Source: Vanrija pseudolonga
Taxonomy: Eukaryota > Basidiomycota > Tremellomycetes > Trichosporonales > Trichosporonaceae
Reading direction: 5' to 3'
Assembly (NCBI RefSeq): GCF_020906515.1
Contig: NC_085853.1
Location: 868,001 to 932,000, forward strand
DNA length: 64,000 nt
Shown: positions 35,320 through 44,186 of the stretch, one piece after another
Position numbering within the stretch: the stretch's first letter is position 1
How the letters are laid out: every line of letters begins with the position of its first letter
Translations under genes and position numbers: made by a program
Notes under the pieces: model-generated
The model's input: only the letters and a program-made list of their open reading frames with translations
What the model was told of the DNA's origin: nothing
Databases searched by the model: none

Positions 35320-37436
35320 ATGTTGTAAGCTGACGTGCCAAGACTGTAGCTGACACCAGCAATACTCCGCGCACGGGCAGCTCGCTCACCACCTCGAGCC
35401 TGCTCACGCAGCCGCAGGGCGGCTTCGCGGACCCGCTCGCCCCCACCTCGGGCTACAGCGAGGTCGACCCATGGAGCGGGAGCCAGAGCCCCGTGCGCTC
35501 GCCCAGCCCGCGGTCCGGCGTGAGCGGTGAGCCCGAGGCCAACGTATCGCCCAACCCGAGCAGGGACGCTTATCTGAGTGAGTGGCCACCTTCCTCCGCC
35601 GGCTGATGCGGCCTAGACGACCCGCCATCGCTCTACATCTCCCTCTTCCGCGGCCTGGAGCCAAGCCACCTCGGCGAGGTATCTCTACCCGCCGTCCAGC
35701 GCCTACTTCTCACTTCGAAACTGCCCGCGTCCACACTTGAGAGGGTGAGTGGGTTGGTGACTGCCTCGCCTGATGCCAGATCCTCGACTTGACGGCACAC
35801 AACAAGGTCGCGCTCGACCGGTCCACCTTCTTCCTCGCGCTTGCGCTGGTCGCGCTCGCGCAGAACGAGGGCGGCGAGGTGTCGCTCGAGGCCCTCGACG
35901 CGGCACTCGGCACGCTGCCCCTCCCGCAGCTCCAGCGCCCGGGACCTACGCAACCGCAATCCTCCGTCTCGTCGTCCTTCTCTCCTTGGGACACCGCGCC
36001 CCGCTACGCTGTCCCCGGCGCACAGACGCAGACGAACGGGGACGAGCCTCTGAACGGCGGCAACGCCGAGGCTGAGGCCGAGCGCGGCTTCTGGCGCCGC
36101 CTTGAGACTGTCGATGTACAGATCATCCCCGAGAAGGAAGGCTGGTTCCTGCAAAAGTACCGCGTGGTGTCCGACAAACGGCCAGAACCCCTCAACCGCC
36201 GATACTCGGACTTTGTGTGGCTTCTGACTACGCTCACGCAGCGCTATGTAAGTGGTGAGAGTGTGGCATGTGCTGACGCGTAGCCGTTCCGCCTCCTGCC
36301 TGCGCTGCCGCCGAAGCGGATCAGCCCCGACGCCTCGTTCCTCGAGCAGCGGCGGTGAGTGAAGAGTTGAGGTTCGCACTCCATTGCACACAACTCACAC
36401 CACCACAGAAAAGGCCTCCGCCGCTTCCTCAACGCGCTTGTCAACCACCCCGTTATCCGCGACGACGGCGCGCTCAATGTCTTCATGACCGAAATCAACT
36501 TTGAGGCGTGGCGCAAGCGCATGAAGGTGTCGACAGAAGAAGAATCCGTGAGCAAGCGTCTCAACCCCGCACAGGAAATGGTCATCCCCTCGGACCTGGA
36601 GGAGAAGCTCGAGTGAGTACCCCGTCGTCATCGGTGACTGACCCACCACAGTCGCCTTCGCACCCGCCTCCCGGGCCTCATTGCCTCGTATCAAAAGATG
36701 GTAACGCTCGCCGAGCGCGAGCTCCACCGCCTGCAGGTCGCCGCGGCCGAGTCTTCGCGCTTCGCGCTTTCGCTGCAGACCGTCGCCGAGGACCTCCCAG
36801 CCAGCTGCCACCGCTGTGTGCCAACCGGCCAATCGTGTGATCTGTGCACGGCGGTCGGGCGCGGCCTGGGCGATGTGGGCAACGGGTGGTCGAGCCTGGC
36901 CGCGCAGCGCGACAGGGTAGGTTGCGCTTGCAGATCCTCAAGCTAACCTGCCAGGACACTGCCACAATCGTTGCTGCCGTCGAGGCGCTCAAGACCCAGC
37001 GCGACATGTACGGCGCGTTCCGGGACCTGTTCCACCGACACTCGCGGCTGTCGCGCGACTCGGTCGACACTCTACGGAAGCGAATCGAGGGGCTGCAGGG
37101 CAAGATCGAGAAGACGAGGCAGGCGCAGAAGCCGGGGTACGAGGCCGAAGTGGAGAAGCTCGTCATTGGTGCGTTAGCTGAGCATTGTCTGCGCACTAAG
37201 CTGACGCCCGCAGCGATCGATCAAGACAACACGACCATTGACAACCTCCTCCACCGGCGCGTCTTCATCCGCGCGTGCATGTGGCACGAGCTGTCGGTCG
37301 TGTTCCACACGCGGCAGGCGGCAGCGGCCACGCTCGGTTGGCGCGCGTGGGCAAACGGAGAGCACGAGGCCGCAGGGGCCGAGACGCGCGTGTGGGAGCG
37401 GCTTATCGAGGACCTCGAGCGCATGCCGACGGATTA
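35320..37436 (+). CDS. MVP1: Sorting nexin Mvp1 (SNX8 family)
   Basis: Mvp1/SNX8 is an endosomal PX-BAR protein that forms recycling tubules and retrieves cargo. The first exon is five bases (35320-35324), spliced through a 35-nt intron to 35360; this gives MFNTPRTGSS, an opening that fits the family and leaves no stop. After a Ser/Pro-rich N-terminus come an EH-like helical part (NDPPSLYISLFRGLEP), the PX domain (about 36090-36500; VDVQIIPEKEGWFLQKYRV, RRYSDFVWLL, PALPPKRISP and RRKGLRRFLNALV, with the Arg and Lys residues for PI3P) and a C-terminal BAR region ending at 37436. The BAR region carries CHRC and CDLC seven residues apart, which could bind zinc. At least nine exons in all. Confidence 0.92.
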
Positions 37437-37665
37437 AGCGTGCTGTCAAGCACAAACAACAACGGAGCACATTCATTTAGCGGGGGGAGCGCATTGGAGG
37501 CGACGATGACGAAACACATTTCTTGGCTGTTGTTCACTTCACAGGCGTTAGTATGCATGGTAGTAGTAATTGGGTGGGTGGGGTGGTGCATGATATGTCT
37601 ATAGACTGTGGCGGTGCCTCACGACGCGCCGCCGTCGCAAACCAGCAAGCAGGCAGCACGCGCTA

Positions 37666-39106
37666 CTACTTCTTCATAGCGAGCTTGCGACGGCGCGCGC
37701 CGGCGGCCTTGCCAGCGCCAGGCTTGCGCTTAGCGTCGGCCTCCGAGTCCTCGGCGGCGGTCGACTCGGCGGGGGTCGAGTCACCGCTCTCGCGTCCGCT
37801 GCTGCCGCCCTTGCCCTTGGCGGCCTTGCTCTTCTTCTGGCGGAGGGCACGGAGCTCGGCCGCGCGGCCACGGGGACGGGGGGCAGGCGTCGGCGTGTCG
37901 GGGTCGGGCACCTCGAAGCCGTTGGTCGCCTCGGTGTTGTCGTCCTCGTCCTCGTCCTCGTCCTCGCCCTCGTCGTACGCCTCCTCCTTGGCCGGCACGA
38001 AGCGGCGGTACGTGCCGATGATGAGGCGGAAGGGCCAGGTGCGCAGGACGGACGGCAGGGTCGCCAGCTCGTCGAGGTAGGCGAGGGATCCGTCGTCGTG
38101 GGGCTAAACCGAGCGTCAGCGAGGGGTCCGTAGCCTTGCGCCAGCTCGCTCTCGCACTCGCTCAACTCACCAAGAACACGTCCTCGCCATCAACGACCAG
38201 CTCGAGCCCCTCGCCGCCAACAGCGCCCTCAACCATCGGCACCTTGACCTTGCGCCGTCCCTGCGCGCCGCGCGCGAGGCGCTGCGCCGTCGTCTTGAAG
38301 TACTCGACGCGGCGCACGTCGCGCGCATAGTTGAGCCGCAGGACAATGTAGTGCATGCCCGCCGTCAGCACCGCCAGGAAGGTGAAGACGAAGCCGAGTC
38401 CGGGGCGCCAGCGCGTGTACGCGTAGCCGAAGCCCTTCCAGGTGGGCACGCCGTTCTTGAGGAAGAACTGGGGGTGTTAGCGCCGAGGACCGCAGGTCCG
38501 AGGCGGGGAGCGAGGAGCTGGGCCGAGGAAGGGATGCAGCTGGCTGCCAACCCCTTCACTGCGCCGTCCCCCTCACTACCCCCTCGCGCCGGCTGCGCTC
38601 GCGGCACTCGCTCGACTCACATTATACCTCTCCCTTCTCTCGCCATCACGCAGGATCTGCGCAATCACACCGAGACGCGCAAACCGCGCCTCAATGTCCT
38701 TGACGCCGGGGTTCTTGTCCGGGTGCCACTGGAGCGACTTGCGGCGGTAGGCCTTTGTGATTTCCGGCGTGGTCGCAGAGGTCTCGAGCCCGAGGACCGA
38801 GTAGAAGGTGGTTCCTTTGCCTGCGAGCGAGCGAGCGTCAGCGAGCTAGCGTGAAGATGGCGTGGGCAGCGACCAAAGGCGAGCACGCCACGCCAGGCCG
38901 ACCGCTGCGCGGCCGGCTCCCGACACTCACCCTCGGACGCCTGCAGCGCGCTCACGAGATCAAAGATCTCATAGTCGTTCTTGTCCCAGCTGTGGTGTGG
39001 TGTCAGCGTCGGTCGGCCGCAGCACCGCGCGTGCAGGCAGGCAGACTCACGCCAGCGCCGAGACGGCAAACACGAGCGCGAAGAGCGCCAGAATCGTGAG
39101 CCGCAT
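37666..39106 (-). CDS. ER J-domain membrane protein (Erj5/DnaJ-like)
   Basis: The protein starts with a signal peptide (MRLTILALFALVFAVSALA), then WDKNDYEIFDLVSALQ and a J domain: TTFYSVLGLETSATTPEITK, the HPD triad in LQWHPDKNPGV, and ARFARLGVIAQILRDGERRE. J domains stimulate Hsp70 ATPases, here presumably the ER-lumen BiP. A membrane helix follows (GLGFVFTFLAVLTAGMHYIV), then a cytosolic region with VEYFKTTAQRLARG and a C-terminus that is very acidic (DEGEDEDEDEDDN) and then Lys/Arg-rich, ending AGARRRKLAMKK, a possible ER-retrieval-like lysine end. Exons 39051-39106 and 38931-38989 open the gene. Family choice (Erj5 against DNAJC1/DNAJC25-like) is uncertain; the J domain and ER topology are clear. 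Confidence 0.88.
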
Positions 39107-39349
39107 GGTCGGTCGGTGTGTAGCGGTTAGAAAAAGTCCAACGGCAACTTCAGTCGCGTTGGCAGCGGGCGGGACGGCGTACGGGATGGCACTGGACTTG
39201 ATCGATCAGGCACGGGCCGTCGCGTGGTGCACGTGGCGCGCTGAGGGGAGATCTGGGAGCTGGGCGAATGTTGCGCCGGTTGCTTGTCATCGGTTTGGGC
39301 TGAGCATCTCGAGCTTGTCAACAGCTTCAACAACACCACAAGCAACAAA

Positions 39350-40055
39350 ATGGTCGTAAGTACACACAGAGACCGCGCGCCCGCACTCGCTGTGACACCG
39401 CGCAGCTCACGCTCACACACCCAGAAACTCCTCGTCCAGATCGGCATGGAGCTCGAGGGCGTGACCAACGTCCGCCCGGCCGCAGACTACGAGTACTACT
39501 TCAACGTGGGTAGGCCCCGAGTCTCACCACGCGCGCAGCTAACGCCGCGCACAGGTCCTCTGCACGTCGTGCCGCGAAGAACACCCCAAGGTCGTGTCGT
39601 TCAACCAGACGGAGGAGCACGAGCTGTCGGGAAGCCGCGGCAGCGCGCACTTTGTCTGGCGGTGCGGTAACTGCAAGGTGAGCGGCGAGCGAGGCGGCGG
39701 CGTCAGCCGGCGCTGGCGGATCCTGAGAGCTTTATCTCGGCTGATACGGTGCTGACGACAACAGAAAGAGCACTCGGCATCCTTCACCGCCCCCTCGTCC
39801 GCGTCCAAGTCGACGACTCCCCTGCCCTACTCCGCCGCGAACGGCGCGCTCGCGCCCTTTGTCGCGCTCGACTGCCGCGGGCTCGAGGTCACGCGGTTCC
39901 ACTTCCGCGGGAGCTGGCTCGCCGACGCCGAGGACAGCGGCGAGAAGTTTGAGGTCGAGCTCGACGAGGGCGAGGAGCGGTGGGACGACTACGATGAGAC
40001 TGCTGGCGGTCCGGTCAGCGTCAGCGAGTTCAAGAGCGAGGTGAAGCGTATTTAG
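39350..40055 (+). CDS. CXXC motif-containing zinc-binding protein (UPF0587/DUF866)
   Basis: This is the small conserved eukaryotic family related to human CZIB (C1orf123). Four exons (39350-39355, 39425-39505, 39555-39677, 39765-40055) give 166 residues. The family pattern is complete: LLVQIGMELEGVTNVRP at the start, two CxxC zinc knuckles (VLCTSCREEHPK and WRCGNCKKEHSAS), then IECRG-like DCRGLEVTRFHFRGSW near the end. The first exon codes only Met-Val. The role is a zinc-binding protein of unclear cellular function. It is divergent from the J-protein gene across 243 bp and converges on RIB4 across 195 bp. Confidence 0.93.
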
Positions 40056-40250
40056 AGGGCGAGCAAGCGAGGCAGCCGCAGGCTGGCGAGCTCCGCAATG
40101 TGGATGTGTATAGAGGGTTGAGGTTGATGCCGATGTAATTGCATGGTCGCGGTGGTCTTGGCCCCAGCTGCTCACGTCCTCATCTGCTCACGCAACGCAC
40201 CACCCACACATCACACTGTTCCTTCACACATACATCCCTCTATCACAACT

Positions 40251-41363
40251 CTAGATCGAGCCCTTGCCCCACTCGGAGACGGACGCGGCGAGCTCAACGG
40301 CAGCAAGGCCCCAGTCCTCGCCGTGGTCTGGAGGGTGTCAGCGGGGTCGGAAGTAGCGGGTGGGATGAGGCTGGCCGGGACGCCGGCTCGCCGCCACCGC
40401 CTCGCTGCCTGACGGCAGCTCGGCGCCTGCACTCACTGTGTCCCTTCTGCTGCGGGTCGCTTCCAATACCAGCACGCACGAGCGCCTGCTCGTCCGTCAG
40501 GGCGGTAAGCACGCCAAACACAACCGGCGTGCCCGTGTCGAGCTGGACGCGCATGAGGCCGTGCGTGACCGCCTCGGAGATGTACTCGAAGTGCATGGTC
40601 GAGCCCTTGATGAGCACGCCGATGGCGATGACGGCGTCAAACTCGCGCGTCGCGCCCTTGGTCTCAGGCGCTGGCGTGCCGGAGCGCACCTCGTCGACGA
40701 GCGAGCCCAGGAGGTTGGTCGCGCCGATGAGCGACGGCTCGGCCTTGGCTGACTGCGCCTTGCCGCCTGCGATGAGCCTGCGGGTGTTAGTGGTGTGTGC
40801 TGGCGAGCTTCGAGGTCGGCTTCGCGGCATTCCGGGAGGAAAGGCAAAGGGGTGTTGTTGCAGCCCCTTCTTGTCTTCCTCTCTCTCCTCAACTTGCTCT
40901 CCTTCTTCCGCCTCCTCTCTCTCCCTCCCCCACACCCGCCCTCGAGCAAGCTTGCGAGGAAGGTTGCCCACCCACCCACCCTGCTGGCGCGAGCGATACT
41001 TTGCCCGCCCAACCACCCCTACGCGCTGCGCGCGAGAATGAATGCCACCACCCACCCCTCCACCCGGCTCCGCCTCCCCTTATGATGCACCCACCCTCCA
41101 CCCAAGCTCCGGCTTTCCCCCCCCCCTCTCCCCCTTCCCACTCACTTTTGCGTCGCAAACGGCAGCTCGTAGCTTCCGGGCACGCTCTTGATCACAATGT
41201 TCTCCTCCTTGACACCCTGCTCCTTGAGCTTGTTGACAGTGCCGGCCACGAGCGACTTGATGACCACGTCGTTCCAGCGGGCGTGGACAATGCCGATACG
41301 CAGCGCCGAGCCGTCGTACTTTGTGGGCGGGGCGGGGAGTCCCTTGATCGTGTGGTCTGCCAT
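40251..41363 (-). CDS. RIB4: 6,7-dimethyl-8-ribityllumazine synthase
   Basis: Lumazine synthase makes the penultimate intermediate of riboflavin from 5-amino-6-ribitylaminouracil and 3,4-dihydroxy-2-butanone 4-phosphate. Three exons give about 211 residues: [10 protein letters not shown] with [44 protein letters not shown] (catalytic His), [19 protein letters not shown] and [16 protein letters not shown] before the C-terminal Ile. Fungal forms carry the same insert between the second and third blocks. Intron 1 (40778-41145) is 368 bp, roughly ten times the local norm, purine-rich on the coding strand and with a G-quadruplex motif. The last exon is short. Identification is certain; only the reason for the long intron is open. 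Confidence 0.97.
40967..40981 (-). other. G-quadruplex motif in RIB4 intron 1
   Basis: On the RIB4 coding strand this is four runs of GGG with single-T loops, the tightest parallel quadruplex pattern, and would be present in the pre-mRNA. Neighbouring intron sequence has further GGG runs. Confidence 0.7.
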
Positions 41364-41555
41364 TTTAGTGTTGTTGACGCGGGGTGAGATATGCACAGTG
41401 TCAAAGTGTCGAGGTGGAGAGACACTCGGCCCGGTCCAGTCGTCATCATGTCAGCCCAGCTTCCGTCGCGTTCGATGTCGTCAGGTTCATGACACGGAGG
41501 CTTGTATGGGGGGGCCGCATACGCCGTTGTCATCACTAACACCGCGTACACCGCG

Positions 41556-41571
41556 ACACTGTGCACAGTGT
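41556..41571. promoter_or_regulatory. 16-nt perfect palindrome upstream of RIB4
   Basis: The sequence ACACTGTGCACAGTGT equals its own reverse complement and lies 193 bp upstream of the RIB4 start. This is the form expected of a binding site for a dimeric factor, but I know no matching factor. Confidence 0.4.
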
Positions 41572-41752
41572 GGAATACACGGTACCTACAACCCCGTACA
41601 CTGCAGCCCTTACCAGCAACACACCTCTGCACTATGTATCTGCCTATGCATGCCCCAAGCACCATCTCATCTCATCGCAACTCACGCGCGAAACACACCC
41701 GCATCAAGGCCCGTAACCGCGGGCAATCTACATACCGAGTCGTAGTGTCGAG

Positions 41753-41816
41753 TTGCTCGCACCCAGGCCCCTGCTCTCGGTCAATCAGACGACGGCTGCC
41801 TGGCCCAAGCGAGCAA
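41753..41816. other. Two-step inverted repeat (hairpin) between RIB4 and ILV5
   Basis: Eight-base arms TTGCTCGC and GCGAGCAA (41753-41760, 41809-41816) enclose six-base arms CCAGGC and GCCTGG (41763-41768, 41798-41803), leaving a loop of about 29 bases. It does not fit tRNA geometry. Confidence 0.5.
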
Positions 41817-42026
41817 GACGTGCTCATCTAGGCGCTGTGATTTCGGATATCAAGGATTGTTAGCACGTGGAGGGAGGGTGCATTAGCGCTGTAGACGCGT
41901 AGACGTAGGCCTCACTGGCGCGCTGGCCTCGCTGTATAGCAGCTCTGTGTCCTGCAATGTTCGAGTCGAACAGTCAAGGCTAGCTTTCCTGGCTGGCTGG
42001 TGGCCGCCAAACTGGTCGATCTGCCA

Positions 42027-42085
42027 CCAATCACGGGGTTTCGGCCGAAAATTGGCACTCTACCATTGGCCAGATTCTTCCCAAT
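42027..42085. promoter_or_regulatory. CCAAT-box cluster in the ILV5 promoter
   Basis: CCAAT occurs at 42027 and 42081 and its complement ATTGG at 42051 and 42065, all within 60 bases and about 150-205 bp upstream of the ILV5 start. This fits sites for a CCAAT-binding (Hap2/3/5) complex, which commonly acts on mitochondrial genes. Confidence 0.5.
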
Positions 42086-42231
42086 TCCCTTGCTCGCGGG
42101 TGAGGCAATCGGACCAGTCACGATATGCGCTACGGGTAGCTGGAGCGCTGGAGCAACCGCTGCCACCATACACCGACCATTCAAAAAGACGAACTCCCGA
42201 CTTCCTTTCACCCCCAACCACCCATCACAAA

Positions 42232-43698
42232 ATGTCTGCTGCTCGCTCTACCCAGGCCCTCCGCGCCGCTCTCCGCGCCGCCCCCCGCGCTACCCGCTCC
42301 TACACCCTCCTCGCTCGCAACGCCCCCAAGGCCGCTGCCGCCGTCGCCCCCCGTCTCGGTGTAAGTCGCGATCCCAATTCCCCCCCACCCCACACCCCCG
42401 GACTCGCCCTAGGGTACACGCAGCTCTGGATCGCCGCACGACCCACATGCTACCTACTACCAAAAACACGCACTGACACTACACAGGCCACCCGTGGTGT
42501 CAAGACCCTCGACTTCGCCGGCACCAAGGAGGACGTCTACGAGCGCGCTGACTGGCCCCCCAGCCGTCTCCAGGAGTGAGTATCCCAACTTTTTTTTTTC
42601 GGCGGCTGCCAGCAAGGTTCAGGAAACTTGTCGAGTTATCCGCGCTTTTCTTCCCTTCCGGCGCCGCCGATTCTTTTCGCACTCGAATCGCAGCAGTTGG
42701 CTAACCGCTTCAACAGGTTCTTCAAGGATGACACCCTTGCCATGATCGGCTACGGCTCGCAGGGCCACGGCCAGTCGCTCAACGCCCGTGACCAGGGTGT
42801 CAAGGTCATCGTCGGTGTCCGCAAGGGCGGCGAGTCGTGGAAGCAGGCCATTGAGGACGGATGGGTTCCCGGAGAGAACCTCTTCGACATCCCCGAGGCC
42901 ATCAACCGCGGCACCATCATCATGAACCTCCTCTCGGACGCCGCCCAGTCGCAGACCTGGCCCGAGATTGCTCCCCTCATCACCAAGGGCAAGACCCTCT
43001 ACTTCGCCCACGGCTTCTCGGTCGTCTACAAGGACGACACCCACGTCGTTCCCCCCAAGGACGTTGACGTCATCCTCGTTGCCCCCAAGGGCTCGGGCCG
43101 CACTGTCCGTACCCTCTTCCTCGAGGGCCGTGGCATCAACGCCTCGATCGCCGTCCACCAGGACGTGACTGGCCAGGCCAAGGAGAAGGCTATTGCCCTC
43201 GCCATCGCCGTCGGTGCCGGCTACGTTTACGAGACCACCTTCGAGAAGGAGGTCTACTCCGACCTCTACGGAGAGCGTGGTGTCCTTATGGGCGGTATCC
43301 AGGGCATGTTCCTCGCCCAGTACGAGGTCCTCCGCAAGAACGGCCACTCGCCGTCCGAGGCCTTCAACGAGACTGTCGAGGAGGCTACCCAGTCGCTCTT
43401 CCCCCTCATCGGCAAGTACGGCATGGACTACATGTACAACGCCTGCTCGACCACCGCTCGTCGTGGTGCCCTCGACTGGGCCCCCAAGTTCAAGGAGGCC
43501 AACCTCCCCGTCTTCGAGGCCCTCTACAAGTCGGTCCGTGACGGCTCCGAGACCCGCCGCTCGCTCGAGTTCAACTCGCGCAAGACCTACCGCGAGGACC
43601 TCCAGAAGGAGCTCGACGAGATCGACAACCAGGAGATCTGGCGCGCCGGCAAGACCGTCCGTGCCCTCCGCCCTGACGCCAACAAGGACGAGCTCTAA
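42232..43698 (+). CDS. ILV5: Ketol-acid reductoisomerase, mitochondrial
   Basis: Ilv5 catalyses the NADPH- and Mg-dependent second step of isoleucine and valine synthesis in mitochondria. Exons 42232-42360, 42487-42575 and 42717-43698 give 399 residues. The first about 45 residues are an Ala/Arg-rich mitochondrial presequence. The core has the nucleotide-binding IGYGSQGHGQSLNARDQG, GENLFDIPEAI, YFAHGFSVVY, VAPKGSGRTVRT, DVTGQAKEKAIALA and the metal-binding ETTFEKEVYSDLYGERGVL and SNTA-equivalent CSTTARRGALDW, ending near RPDANKDEL. Codon use is very strongly biased to C-ending codons, which indicates high expression. Intron 2 has a poly-T run. Its antisense strand is open over most of the third exon as a by-product of this codon bias. 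Confidence 0.98.
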
Positions 43699-44186
43699 GC
43701 GCTTGATCTTGTAACACACTTCCCTCACCACCGCACTCTCCCCGTTTGGATTAGTAGCAGACGGAGGCCACAAAAGGACAGCGGACCGTTGTCATTTGGG
43801 TTTTGTACTAGTTGATGCAGATGCAGCATAGCGAACAATTCGAGCAGAGCACGACTGAAGACAGCTGTGAGGGCCACACTGACCACGGACAAGAGAAAAC
43901 GAAGTCGCCGGGACGACAGACAGCGGAGCGCCGAGCAAGTACCCCGACGAACACAATCGCACTTCGGGATGCGGGAACCGGCCGCGCAGCGTGCCGACGC
44001 GTATGGAGGGTAGCCGACTCGAGCCCCGAGACTGGCCCCACGGCGCCCACCCACCCACTGCCATCCCAGTCATACATGTGCTAAAAGAGTGTGTGCGACC
44101 TCGGCCGCATGCCATGCGACCCAGTCGCGCGTGTACGATATTATATACTACATTGCTAGTGCAGAGTCCGATATTTAAGATATGGA
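43699..44186. other. Convergent intergenic region ILV5/surface protein 2
   Basis: This 488 bp lies between two converging stops. It should contain the two 3' ends; an AT-rich patch sits at about 44138-44190. I see nothing else. Confidence 0.5.

Larger units (their letters stand above)
41364..42231. promoter_or_regulatory. Bidirectional promoter region RIB4/ILV5
   Basis: This 868 bp lies between outward-facing RIB4 and ILV5. It holds a 16-nt perfect palindrome nearer RIB4, a strong hairpin in the middle, and a CCAAT/ATTGG cluster with a 12-nt palindrome (42039-42050) within about 200 bp of the ILV5 start. No coding frame is convincing. Confidence 0.6.

Noticed and set aside
42619-43773. Long open frame of 384 codons antisense to ILV5
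   Set aside because: It mirrors the strongly biased C-ending codons of ILV5 (Leu/Val/Glu-rich with no motif); the plus-strand product is a textbook reductoisomerase.
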